From: Symploca sp. SIO3C6
GTDB lineage: Bacteria > Cyanobacteriota > Cyanobacteriia > Cyanobacteriales > Coleofasciculaceae
Length of the DNA stretch: 61,253 bases
Direction of reading: 5' to 3'
NCBI GenBank assembly: GCA_010692425.1
Contig: JAAHHJ010000035.1
Coordinates: 1-61,253 of the forward strand
Below the pieces are notes generated by a model that was not told where the DNA came from, did no database searches, and saw nothing but the letters and a program-made list of their open reading frames with translations. Positions 36,932 through 45,197 of the stretch are shown one piece after another. Every line of letters starts with the position of its first letter. Position 1 is the stretch's first letter. A program made the position numbers and the translations under genes.

Positions 36932-37020
36932 CACGGACGATCAGATAGCTGGCAACTACGGTTAGTGCAATTCAACTTTCACATTAGAGACATTAAAGAC
37001 AATGTCTCTATCAGTCCGTG
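36932..37020 (+). promoter_or_regulatory. Two-stem structure upstream of the metalloprotease gene
   Basis: CACGGAC (36932-36938) pairs with GTCCGTG (37014-37020), enclosing a perfect 9 bp stem AGAGACATT (36986-36994) and AATGTCTCT (37001-37009). The nested structure sits 325 bp before the metalloprotease-RTX gene and 165 bp after tsaD. It could be a 5' leader structure or a small element. The rest of 36767-37344 has no supported ORF. Confidence 0.4.
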
Positions 37021-37344
37021 AAACACAAAGTGTGCTAAATCAAGATCAGAAAGTAAAGTTAGGTTTACCTACCCGAATGTTTGACTGAGCAAATGGCTCA
37101 AATCAAGATGAGAAGGGCATGATTTTCAGGGGAATATGCTCCCGTTTGGCTCTGTCTTGAACTAACTTTACCTGAGTAGCAACTACTGTCTTAGAATAGT
37201 GCATTTATACCTTAAACCTGGTTGAAAAATCCGACAGGTATCTATCTGTTTGCTTTGCCCAATTTTCAAAGACTGAGGGTGTCTTTACCAAATGGGTGCA
37301 ACCATACCAATTTGAGTTTAGACCTTTTCTCAGGAGAAATAATC

Positions 37345-39792
37345 ATGGTTCAGCTTACTGCAAAGGAGCAGTATATCCCCACATCCGATGAATTCGGTAC
37401 CCGGAATCAGGCGACACCCCAAAAGTTAAATTTCGACTTCATCAACCAGACAACGAAGATTGAACCTTTGAATGAGGGGCAAAATCAAAATCTCGAACTC
37501 CCAGCAACTCACTTCAATGGATGTGCCTGCTCCAGCTGTTGTACAGCTGATTTTTCCTCAGATGGAACTGTTCACGAATCTGAGTTTAGAACCTATGGTA
37601 GTAGTATTAAATGGTCACAACCTCAAGGCAAAGGTTCTTCAGTCGAAGTTACCTATAGCTACATTAACCTTTTTGATGGTAGCCTTAAAGGGGATCTTTC
37701 TAACTCAGAGTATAAGGCTGCGATCGAAGAAGCTTTCAGCCTTTGGTCACAATATGCACCACTAAAATTTGTCGAAGTAAAAGATAGTGGTCCTAAAAGC
37801 AGTGGAAATGACAATGCTGCTGATATCAGAATTGGCAATAGTTCTCTAGGTGGTCGTGGTGGAACTTTAGGACGTACTAATCTATCTACTAGGGGTGGAG
37901 AGTTAGCTACCACTATTAACTTTGACAACAACGAATTCTGGACAACTGATTCATCTGGTTTCAAATTCGACTTTCTGGAAGTAGCAGTACATGAAATCGG
38001 GCATGCCCTAGGACTTACTCATGAGTCTGGCAAACAGGCTATCATGAACCCCAGTATCAAAAATCGTTATTCTGGTCTAGGAACTGCCTTCCTGCTACAA
38101 GATGACATTGATGGCATCCGCTCACTCTATGGAAAAGGAAAGGGTTCAGTTAAACCCCTTTCTGGTAAAGTGACATCAACACCACCTCCAGAGCCTACTC
38201 CAGAACCTACTCCAGAACCTACTCCAGAACCTACTCCAGAGCCTACTCCAGAACCTACTCCAGAACCTACTCCAGAGCCTACTCCAGAACCTACTCCAGA
38301 GCCTACCCCAGAACCTACTCCAGAGCCTACTCCAGAGCCTAGTAATCCTGAAGAGCCCAGTGCTTATGAGCAATATATGCTCGAGTTAATCAATCGGGGG
38401 CGAATGAATCCTAATGCTGAGGCATCTCGCTATGATTTTGGTCTTAATGAGGGGCTACCTGCAGGCACAATTTCTAGTAAAGCTAAGCAACCTTTAGCCT
38501 TCAACCTTGAATTGCTTCAAGCAGCTGGGGATCATAGCCAGTGGATGCAGAAAAACCGATTCTCCCACACTGGTGCAGGAGGTAGTAGTCCAGATGATCG
38601 TATGAAGGCAGCTGGATATGAATTTACTGGTAGCTTTGCTTGGGCTGAAAACATCGCATATCGAGGGAAATCTGGCAATCCAGCTATAGCGGAGCTGGTT
38701 GAAGACCAACACAAAAATCTATTAAACAGCAAAGGTCATCGCAAAAATATCATGAGGGATGACTTTCGCGAAATCGGTATTGGGGTTGTGACTCAAAACT
38801 CTGGTAGCTTTAAAACTGCATGGGTAACTGAGAAATTTGCAAAATCAGGTTCGGATGTCTTTTTAACTGGCGTGGCTTTCGACGACAAGGTCAAAGACGA
38901 CGATTTCTATACTGTTGGAGAAGGCTTAGGAGGTATTAAAGTTAAGGCAATTCGCCTCTCAGACAACAAAGCTTTTACCACCAATACTTTTGAATCTGGC
39001 GGATATCAGATTGCACTTGATCCTGGAGAGTATAAAATTACCTTCTCTGGCAAAGGAGTTGATGGTTCTGTCAATAGAAATGTCACAATTGGCTCGCAAA
39101 ACGTCAAACTTGACCTTGAAACTGACGAATTAAGTAACGAACCTCCCTCCACGCCTGAGCCTACTGGAGATAAAGGCAATTTAGTCCAAGGAACAAGTGG
39201 CAATGACAAGCTCAAAGGTGGTGCCGGCAATCAAATTCTTCAAGGATATGGTGGCAATGACACTCTCAACAGTGGTGCCGGCGATGATACTCTCGAAGGT
39301 GGTAGTGGCAACGATCGCCTTAATGGTGGTAGTGGTAATGACACTCTCGAAGGTGGTAGTGGCAATGATCGCCTAAGTGGCGGCAATGATAACGATATCC
39401 TATCTGGGGATACAGGGAATGATGTTTTATCTGGTGGCAGTGGTAATGATACCTTAATCGGCGTTGATACTACTATGGCCAATCCGGGAGCAGGTGAAAA
39501 AGATAAGCTCCGGGGTAATGCTGGAGCAGATATATTCGCCCTAGGGAATGCCAATAATGCTTTCTATATTGCTAATGGGAAAAATGACAAGGCGATAATT
39601 AATGACTTTCAGCTTGGTCAAGATGTAATCCAATTACATGGTAGTGACAATAACTATCAGCTAGTAGAGTCAGGCTCAAAAACTCGGATATTTTACGGAG
39701 AAAATGGCTCAACAAAAGATGAACTCATCGGTGAAATCAGAGGAGATTTTTCAGGGCTTAATCTCTCAGGAAGTGAATTTGAATATGTCTAA
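37345..39792 (+). CDS. Secreted metalloprotease-CAP-RTX multidomain protein
   Basis: This is an 815-residue protein. A matrixin-like zinc protease domain lies at about 75-275, with HEIGHALGLTH (HExxHxxGxxH, near 215) and the Met-turn AIMNPS. A 13-unit PEPT linker (about 282-333) follows, then a CAP/SCP domain (about 340-500, YMLELINRGRMNP, RFSHTG, AENIAY, HRKNIM). Next come a beta-sandwich segment (DDFYTVGEGLGGIKV...GGYQIALDPG), RTX nonapeptides (GGxGNDxLxG) and a C-terminal domain typical of RTX proteins sent out by type I secretion. There is no N-terminal signal peptide. The ATG at 37345 has AGGAG 8 bp upstream; a TTG at 37222 is less likely. It is followed by a paralogue. Confidence 0.87.
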   Translation: MVQLTAKEQYIPTSDEFGTRNQATPQKLNFDFINQTTKIEPLNEGQNQNLELPATHFNGCACSSCCTADFSSDGTVHESEFRTYGSSIKWSQPQGKGSSVEVTYSYINLFDGSLKGDLSNSEYKAAIEEAFSLWSQYAPLKFVEVKDSGPKSSGNDNAADIRIGNSSLGGRGGTLGRTNLSTRGGELATTINFDNNEFWTTDSSGFKFDFLEVAVHEIGHALGLTHESGKQAIMNPSIKNRYSGLGTAFLLQDDIDGIRSLYGKGKGSVKPLSGKVTSTPPPEPTPEPTPEPTPEPTPEPTPEPTPEPTPEPTPEPTPEPTPEPTPEPTPEPSNPEEPSAYEQYMLELINRGRMNPNAEASRYDFGLNEGLPAGTISSKAKQPLAFNLELLQAAGDHSQWMQKNRFSHTGAGGSSPDDRMKAAGYEFTGSFAWAENIAYRGKSGNPAIAELVEDQHKNLLNSKGHRKNIMRDDFREIGIGVVTQNSGSFKTAWVTEKFAKSGSDVFLTGVAFDDKVKDDDFYTVGEGLGGIKVKAIRLSDNKAFTTNTFESGGYQIALDPGEYKITFSGKGVDGSVNRNVTIGSQNVKLDLETDELSNEPPSTPEPTGDKGNLVQGTSGNDKLKGGAGNQILQGYGGNDTLNSGAGDDTLEGGSGNDRLNGGSGNDTLEGGSGNDRLSGGNDNDILSGDTGNDVLSGGSGNDTLIGVDTTMANPGAGEKDKLRGNAGADIFALGNANNAFYIANGKNDKAIINDFQLGQDVIQLHGSDNNYQLVESGSKTRIFYGENGSTKDELIGEIRGDFSGLNLSGSEFEYV
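38188..38343 (+). repeat. Thirteen 12 bp units encoding a PEPT linker
   Basis: Thirteen perfect-length units of CCAGARCCTACT encode PEPT repeats (the last is PEPS), linking the protease and CAP domains. The units differ only at the third base of the Glu codon and near the end, which suggests recent expansion. Confidence 0.9.
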
Positions 39793-39805
39793 TTAAACAG
39801 GGAAT

Positions 39806-39854
39806 CGGCGGTGGGCTTTACTTTTAACCCTACCAGGAATATAAATAGCCGCCG
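39806..39854 (+). terminator. Possible hairpin after the metalloprotease-RTX gene
   Basis: CGGCGG (39806-39811) can pair with CCGCCG (39849-39854), 14 bp after the stop codon. The loop is long, so this is a weak terminator call. Between here and 40012, GATTGTTCATTGTTGATTG-like direct repeats fill the gap. Confidence 0.35.
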
Positions 39855-40012
39855 GTTTGTTCATTGTTGATTGCTCATTGTTGATTGCAATGAACGATGA
39901 ACTATTAACCATGAACAGTTAATTAAAGGTATACACTCTGCAAACATAGCATAAACGAGATCGCAAATATCGGTTTTTGAAACTGGAGCAATAGGCTTCA
40001 GAGACAATACCG

Positions 40013-41929
40013 ATGAATCAACCACAAAATAATCAGTATCAACCAACTGCAGATGAGCAGTATATGCTCGAATTAGTCAACCGGATGCGAATGGATCCAG
40101 GTGGCGAACTTGAGCGCTTACAAGAAGATCCTAACGTCAATTTTGCGCTTGACTACTTCAACGTGGATCTTAATGTATTAAATCAGCAGTGGAGTACTCT
40201 TGTTCCAGCACAAGCACTGGCTTGGTCTAACGAACTCACAAATGTCGCGATTAATAATAACGAGTTTCAGGTAAACCAAGATAGTACTGGACATGCACCT
40301 GATATAGTTCAGCGCTTTGAAGATGCTGGATATAACTGGTATACTTTGGGTGAAAATGCCTTTGCTAATGCATTATTTGTCTTATTTGGTCACGCAGCTT
40401 TTGCGATTGATTGGGGGTACAACCCGGATGGCTCAGGAATACAACCCGATCATGGTCATCGCAACAACATCATGAACAATAATTTTCGGGAGATTGGAAT
40501 TTCAATTATTCCCGAAGATGACCCTAATACAGATGTTGGCGAATTGGTAATCACCCAGGATTTTGGCAACCGCTTAGACTTTGGTAATTCCTGGTTATTA
40601 GGGGTGGCTTTCGATGATGGGATCATTGATGATGATTTCTATACCTCAGGTGAAGGGCTTGCCGGGATAGATGTGACGGCGGTTAATACGGCAACTGGCG
40701 ATTCCTTTACTACCACTACCTGGGATGCTGGTGGATATCAGATGCAGTTGGCTGCTGGTACTTACGATGTCACCTTCTCTGGCGATTGGGATAACGATGG
40801 ACATATTGATAGTGTAATTCATCAGGTAACTATTGGGTCGGGAAACGTCAAGCTTGACCTTGAGACTGATGAATTGATTATTGCTCCAGAGCCAGAGCCG
40901 GAACCTGAACCAACCCCAGAGCCAGAACCAACCCCAGAGCCAGAGCCTGAGCCTGAGCCTGAGCCTGAGCCAGAGCCTGAGCCTGAGCCTGAGCCTGAGC
41001 CACCTACCGCTGATGACAACTCTCTTGTCAAAGGCACAATACTCGATGACAACTTGCTAGGCGGAGATAGCAATCAAACTATTAAAGGATACAGTGGCAA
41101 TGACCTGATTGACGCTGCCGGTGGTAACGATACTCTTAAAGGTGGCAAAGGCGACGATACTCTTAAAGGTGGTGAAGGTGAAGATCTCCTCAAAGGCGGT
41201 AAAGGCGACGATACCCTCAATGCTGACAACGGCAATGACACTCTCAGAGGTGGTGAAGGCGACGATATCCTCAATGCTGGCGACGGCAATGATACTCTCA
41301 GAGGTGGCAAAGGCGATGATACTCTCAGAGGTGGTAAAGGTGAAGATCTCCTCAAAGGTAATGATGGTAACGATACCCTAAATGCTGGCGACGGCAATGA
41401 TACTCTCAGAGGTGGTGAAGGCGACGATATCCTCAATGCTGGCGACGGCAATGATACTCTCAGAGGTGGCAAGGGCGACGATATCCTCAATGCTGGCGAC
41501 GGTAATGATACTCTCAGAGGTGGTAAAGGCGACGATATCCTCAATGCTGGCGACGGTAATGATACTCTCAGAGGTGGTAAAGGTGATGACATTCTGATTG
41601 GGACACTCCCTACTCTGACAAATCCGGGAGTTAGTGAGGTGGATGAACTTTGGGGTGGCGCTGGAGAAGACACCTTTGTACTTGGGAATGAAACAAGTGC
41701 TTTTTATCTTAATGACAACACCAGCTACGCGTTAATTGAAGACTTCCGTCTTGGTGAAGACACAATAGAACTATACGGCAGTGATGAGAATTATCGGCTA
41801 GAAATCTCAGATTCACAGATTGAGATCTATTATGGAGAAAATGGTTCTTCTCAAGATGAGCTGATTGGTATTATCCAAGGAAATATATCAGGAATCGATC
41901 TCTTAGGAACTGAGTTCACATACGTGTAA
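40013..41929 (+). CDS. Secreted CAP-RTX protein, paralogue of the preceding gene
   Basis: This 638-residue protein repeats the second half of the upstream gene. Its CAP/SCP domain covers about 15-190 ([31 protein letters not shown]). A beta-sandwich follows ([20 protein letters not shown]...[19 protein letters not shown]), then a Pro-Glu linker, about 20 RTX nonapeptides (GGxGDDxLxxGxGND) and a C-terminal domain ending FTYV. The metalloprotease is absent. RTX repeats bind calcium and fold outside the cell, and secretion by a type I system is expected, though none is encoded in the window. The function of bacterial CAP domains is mostly unknown. The two genes are about 220 bp apart. Confidence 0.87.
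   Translation: MNQPQNNQYQPTADEQYMLELVNRMRMDPGGELERLQEDPNVNFALDYFNVDLNVLNQQWSTLVPAQALAWSNELTNVAINNNEFQVNQDSTGHAPDIVQRFEDAGYNWYTLGENAFANALFVLFGHAAFAIDWGYNPDGSGIQPDHGHRNNIMNNNFREIGISIIPEDDPNTDVGELVITQDFGNRLDFGNSWLLGVAFDDGIIDDDFYTSGEGLAGIDVTAVNTATGDSFTTTTWDAGGYQMQLAAGTYDVTFSGDWDNDGHIDSVIHQVTIGSGNVKLDLETDELIIAPEPEPEPEPTPEPEPTPEPEPEPEPEPEPEPEPEPEPEPPTADDNSLVKGTILDDNLLGGDSNQTIKGYSGNDLIDAAGGNDTLKGGKGDDTLKGGEGEDLLKGGKGDDTLNADNGNDTLRGGEGDDILNAGDGNDTLRGGKGDDTLRGGKGEDLLKGNDGNDTLNAGDGNDTLRGGEGDDILNAGDGNDTLRGGKGDDILNAGDGNDTLRGGKGDDILNAGDGNDTLRGGKGDDILIGTLPTLTNPGVSEVDELWGGAGEDTFVLGNETSAFYLNDNTSYALIEDFRLGEDTIELYGSDENYRLEISDSQIEIYYGENGSSQDELIGIIQGNISGIDLLGTEFTYV
41109..41597 (+). repeat. RTX-encoding tandem DNA repeat
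   Basis: Imperfect 27 bp and 54 bp units (such as GGCAATGATACTCTCAGAGG and GACGATATCCTCAATGCTGG) repeat about 18 times in frame. Long stretches near 41370-41590 are almost identical, indicating recent duplication or gene conversion. The high identity gives spurious long ORFs on the minus strand. Confidence 0.85.
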
Positions 41930-41949
41930 GTTATGGTGTAGACACTAGG

Positions 41950-41982
41950 ATATCCCACTCCTTATTATAGAAAGTGGGATAT
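41950..41982 (+). terminator. Hairpin after the CAP-RTX gene
   Basis: ATATCCCACT (41950-41959) and AGTGGGATAT (41973-41982) form a perfect 10 bp stem 20 bp downstream of the stop. This is a likely terminator for the CAP-RTX transcript. Confidence 0.65.
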
Positions 41983-42199
41983 ATTACAATTTTGTGGTCA
42001 TCATTTGTTCTTAGTTATTGATATTAACCAATAACTGACAGACAAATTAAAGAATGATGTGTTAGCGTAGCGGGGTACGAGTCTATGCTACGTAATTTTA
42101 CTGCTGGGATGAGTTTAGCTTGTTTAAAACTCAGAGCCTACACCATTGTTAGTAAGCTACTATTCTCACCCAGAGTTCAAACTTTGGGCTAATATAAAA

Positions 42200-42288
42200 A
42201 GTCCATTAAAATGGACTAAATATTGAATAAGCCATTTTTTCGTCCTCTTTTAGAGACTTAGGCCATTAGGCAGCGATTTGAATCGCTG
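42200..42288. repeat. Pair of perfect short hairpins (REP-like)
   Basis: AGTCCATT-AA-AATGGACT (42200-42217) and CAGCGATT-TG-AATCGCTG (42271-42288) are two perfect 8 bp dyads with 2-nt loops, 53 bp apart, in a 430 bp non-coding region. Paired hairpins of this form resemble REP elements mobilised by REP-associated (IS200-like) transposases. No such transposase is nearby. Confidence 0.5.
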
Positions 42289-42414
42289 GTGGGCAAATGA
42301 ATTGATGCAACCTTTAAGTAAAAAAATGCTGTAAAACTTTAATTGTTAGATATGTTCTATTACAGGGAACTATATAAAGAGAATACCTAACTAAGAAATA
42401 CTAAAACTTTCAAG

Positions 42415-42729
42415 ATGCAATTAAGAACTTTGACAACGGCAATATTACTGACTGTAATAGAATTAATTTTTGCTGGTTCCAGTTTAGCTGAAATTGACCT
42501 GAATGCTGAACTTAAAAATTCTTTGTGTGCTCAAGACTGGGAAAAAGCTATTGAGATTTTGGATTTAATGAAGGCGGCTGCTCCTGAATCAGCTGAGGAG
42601 ATTACCCTTTACAGAAGTCGGATATATGGCTTTATTGATTCTGGAGTTGTAGTGCTTAACTGGCCTAGTGACTGTACTATAGATGATACTCCTGCTTCTA
42701 ATCAAGGTGCTTCTGGCAATCAGAAGTAA
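42415..42729 (+). CDS. Small exported protein of unknown function
   Basis: This 104-residue protein has a hydrophobic leader (TLTTAILLTVIELIFAGSSLA) that looks like a signal peptide, cleaved near SLA-EI. The mature part has two cysteines (SLCAQDW and SDCTIDD), a short helical stretch resembling one TPR-like hairpin (DWEKAIEILDLMKAAAP) and a flexible C-terminus. I do not recognise a family. It follows the REP-like hairpins and precedes a transposase remnant, so it may be an accessory gene. The start ATG lacks a strong Shine-Dalgarno sequence. Confidence 0.6.
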   Translation: MQLRTLTTAILLTVIELIFAGSSLAEIDLNAELKNSLCAQDWEKAIEILDLMKAAAPESAEEITLYRSRIYGFIDSGVVVLNWPSDCTIDDTPASNQGASGNQK

Positions 42730-42823
42730 TAATCCTGAATTTACGGTAATCAGGTAATTCATAACTCAGGTATAAACAATGGGATGAATTGCCTGATTTT
42801 TTTTATTACAAGGCAAAAGCAAT

Positions 42824-42956
42824 GGGCAAAGGGGGGATGCTGCTAACGAAGCGATTGGTCGCAGCCTCCGGTGGATTGAGCAGCAAAATTCATGCCGTGG
42901 TGGACGCCTTGGGTCATCCCCTCGGCTTTGACCTGACTCCTGGACAAGCCTGTTAC
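42824..42956 (+). pseudogene. Remnant of an IS5-family transposase
   Basis: Two adjacent frames read QRGDAANEAIGRS (from 42824) and then, after a +1 shift near 42866, GGLSSKIHAVVDALGHP and LGFDLTPGQA. Together they match the conserved IGRSRGGL..KIHA.VDALG.PL.F.LTPGQA block of IS5-type transposases. Both ends of the gene are missing. The ORF at 42789-42983 is this fragment read in one frame. No terminal repeats are recognisable. Confidence 0.75.
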
Positions 42957-43039
42957 AGTTTTCTATTGACATGTAGCGATTAAAGAGCTAAGGTAGAAAT
43001 ATGGCACAGGCTGAAAAACCGCTGACTAGAGACAATAAA

Positions 43040-43430
43040 AAATCTGTGGCGACCACACTCTTAGGGATCAGAAAGCATTAATGCCTATTGGGAAGGGGAA
43101 ATAAACTCCTTATACCCACAAATAAGCACGATTAGCGCGACCAGTAAAAAAAAGTTGGATTGCATTCAGTACCGCATAACATGCGTAAACTGGGAAATCT
43201 AGGAATAAGAGAGTATAGTCTCTCGGTGAGTTTCTAGGTTAGATTTCTGGCGCTTAGGGAGACATCACCCGCTGAGGCTGTCTAGGTTAGGCTTGATACT
43301 TGGTACATCCTGTACAGGGATTTGGCTTAAGTGTTGCCGCAAGGATAGACGGTTTTAGGGTATGTCGTTGAGCTAAGAATCTCCTCGCCTTCAGGTCGGA
43401 GAGTGTCAATGCGGACTTTCAAATTTCTGG
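43040..43430 (+). ncRNA. Structured non-coding stretch, possibly an IS200/IS605-type element remnant
   Basis: About 390 bp without an ORF carry several stems. CGCAT-AAC-ATGCG lies near 43175. GAAATCTA (about 43193-43200) pairs with TAGATTTC about 43 bp later, enclosing GAGAG...CTCTC. GGTACATCCTGTACAGG is near 43300-43320. A hairpin, TCTCC...CCTTCAGG...GGAGA, is at about 43380-43403, followed by GTGTCAATG. The last hairpin resembles the right ends of cyanobacterial IS200/IS605 elements, whose TnpB/IscB guide RNAs lie next to such ends. It may also be a leader of the tRNA transcript. Identification is uncertain. Confidence 0.35.
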
Positions 43431-43452
43431 TATCATAGCTAATACGACAATT

Positions 43453-43534
43453 GCGGACGTGGCGGAATTGGCAGACGCGCTAGATTTAGGTTCTAGTACC
43501 GTAAGGTGTGAAGGTTCAAGTCCTTTCGTCCGCA
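43453..43534 (+). tRNA. tRNA-Leu (anticodon UAG)
   Basis: The acceptor stem GCGGACG (43453-43459) pairs with CGTCCGC (43527-43533), and the discriminator is A at 43534. The anticodon arm CTAGA-TTTAGGT-TCTAG places TAG at the anticodon, reading CUA (Leu). A long variable arm and the TTCAAGT T-loop (GAAGGTTCAAGTCCTTTC) are those of a class II tRNA. CCA is not encoded. No intron is present. Confidence 0.95.
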
Positions 43535-43884
43535 TATTAGCAAAAATCTGATTCACCTAGAATTATCTCTACTTAGAGCAAAGGAAATATTTGTACTCAG
43601 TAGTACATTAGTTCTATACTAGAAAAATCCAAATGCAGTCAACCTTGTTGGCTTAGAGGTTAACTGTTATCCAGAATTGGATTATAGTTCCTTGACCAGA
43701 CGGACTACCAGCTTGTTTCTTGAGGTCTTTTACCTCTTATTTCAATTGTGAGCAGTTAACAGAACTTTATCAACTCATTACATAAGCTTTATCGTAGCTA
43801 AACCTAAAATGACTGCTCAGAAGCCAGAATGTAATTAACAAATTAAAGCTAACTAATTATCTCTAACCTCTTATTTTGTAACCA

Positions 43885-43913
43885 AAAACCTTCAGCTTAC
43901 CGCTGGGGGTTTT
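43885..43913 (+). terminator. Hairpin with U-rich tail between tRNA-Leu and trm1
   Basis: AAAACCTTCAGC, a TTACC loop, and GCTGGGGGTTTT pair over about 12 positions (two G-T wobbles), ending TTTTATT. This is a plausible intrinsic terminator, read on the plus strand, for the tRNA transcript. Confidence 0.55.
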
Positions 43914-43961
43914 ATTAATTGGGGAGATGATGTTGATAAACCTTCTGTTTAGTTGCCATTT

Positions 43962-43993
43962 ATTACTTATTACTTATTACTTATTACTTATTT
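43962..43993. repeat. Heptanucleotide tandem repeat (STRR type)
   Basis: About four ATTACTT units lie directly upstream of the trm1 coding region. They are the same heptamer as at 6494, 51045 and 59524. Confidence 0.75.
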
Positions 43994-44030
43994 TGATAAA
44001 ATACAGCACAACTGACTTTCCACTAAAACA

Positions 44031-45155
44031 CTGATTTCTACCGACAAAGACCCAAATTTCAATTGGCACACCGAAGTCAAAGCCAAGTTTATAGTTGGCA
44101 ATGCCTTCTATCGCCCTTCCAGTCAAGTGGCGAGAGATTTGGGCGTTTTGTCGGCTGTGATTTATAAGTCTGATACAGGCTCTGTAAGAATACTTGATGC
44201 CATGAGTGGTTGTGGGGTGCGCTCCCTGCGCTACTGGCTTGAGAGTGAGGCTGATTGGGTTTGGGCAAATGAGGGTAACCCAGAGCTTAGACCAATTCTA
44301 GAGCAAAATTTAGGAGAAGCGATCGCCACAGGGCATGCTCAAATAACTCACCAAGAAGCTAACCGAGTATTTTTCGACTGCTACAATCGCCAAGATTACT
44401 ATGACCTAGTAGATGTCGATTGCTTTGGAAATGCAGTACCATACCTCAGTACCAGCATCTGGGCAACGAAAATAGGTGGGTTAATTTATCTTACTAGTAC
44501 CGATGGACGCACAGTCACAGGACATCTACCGGAAAATAGTCTGAGATGTTACGGTGCTTATGCTCGTGCTCACCCTGCAGCCCATGAGCAAGGATTACGA
44601 CTTTTAATTGGTAGCGCCCAACAACAAGCAGCAACTAAGGGATTAGGGATTGAGCCAGTTTTTTCTTTGTATACTGGTCAAACTTATCGAGTAATGCTGC
44701 GTTTAGTCAAAGGTGTCTCTTGGAAAGCTCAAAATTATGGTTTTCTTGGTTACTGTCATCACTGCGGCGAATATCAGATTGTTTCTTGGCGTAAACTGGG
44801 AAAGGCGATTTGTCCTCATGACTCTAAACCCCTAACTATTACAGGTCCAATGTGGCTAGGCAACTTGCATGACCACAAATATGTCGAACGTTTATACTCA
44901 CTAGCCGAGGATTGGCGGTGGTTAGAGCGACTACAGTTACTGAGGGTGATGGCAGCTGAGGCAGATTTACCTCCATACTTCTACACTCTCTCTGAACTTG
45001 GAAGGCGAGGCAAAATTGATTTACCCAAGCGATCGCATTTAATTCAAAGTTTACAGGATCTCGGTTATCGGGCAAGTCCTACTCATATCAATGCCCAAGC
45101 GATTAAAACTAATGCAGATATGAATACCTGCATTGCTGTGGCGCGACAAGGATAA
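44031..45155 (+). CDS. trm1: tRNA (guanine26-N2)-dimethyltransferase (Trm1)
   Basis: This methyltransferase modifies G26 of tRNA. It shows a SAM-binding VRILDAMSGCGVRSLRYW and DVDCFGNAVPYL (catalytic DPFG-like). A C-terminal zinc-ribbon-like CHHCGEYQ...CPHD and GPMWLGNLHD are typical. The family N-terminus KAKFIVGNAFYRPSSQVARDLGVL begins upstream of the GTG at 44127, and the frame is open back to 44016, so translation must start earlier. No ATG, GTG or TTG exists there, only CTG (44031) and ATT (44034). The start given is therefore tentative. The STRR just upstream may have replaced the original start region. Confidence 0.82.
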   Translation: MISTDKDPNFNWHTEVKAKFIVGNAFYRPSSQVARDLGVLSAVIYKSDTGSVRILDAMSGCGVRSLRYWLESEADWVWANEGNPELRPILEQNLGEAIATGHAQITHQEANRVFFDCYNRQDYYDLVDVDCFGNAVPYLSTSIWATKIGGLIYLTSTDGRTVTGHLPENSLRCYGAYARAHPAAHEQGLRLLIGSAQQQAATKGLGIEPVFSLYTGQTYRVMLRLVKGVSWKAQNYGFLGYCHHCGEYQIVSWRKLGKAICPHDSKPLTITGPMWLGNLHDHKYVERLYSLAEDWRWLERLQLLRVMAAEADLPPYFYTLSELGRRGKIDLPKRSHLIQSLQDLGYRASPTHINAQAIKTNADMNTCIAVARQG

Positions 45156-45197
45156 GTAGAGGAAACAGGGGGTGCAGATTATAACAAAAGGATTTGT

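Noticed and set aside
41074-41673. Long minus-strand ORF of Pro/Ser-rich sequence within the CAP-RTX gene
   Set aside because: It is the complementary reading of RTX repeat DNA. The plus-strand frame has clear calcium-binding nonapeptides, and similar minus-strand frames occur at 38176-38373, 39240-39554 and 40822-41073 for the same reason.
42789-42983. 64-codon ORF as a small protein
   Set aside because: Its sequence is the conserved block of an IS5 transposase, frameshifted and truncated. It is reported as a pseudogene.
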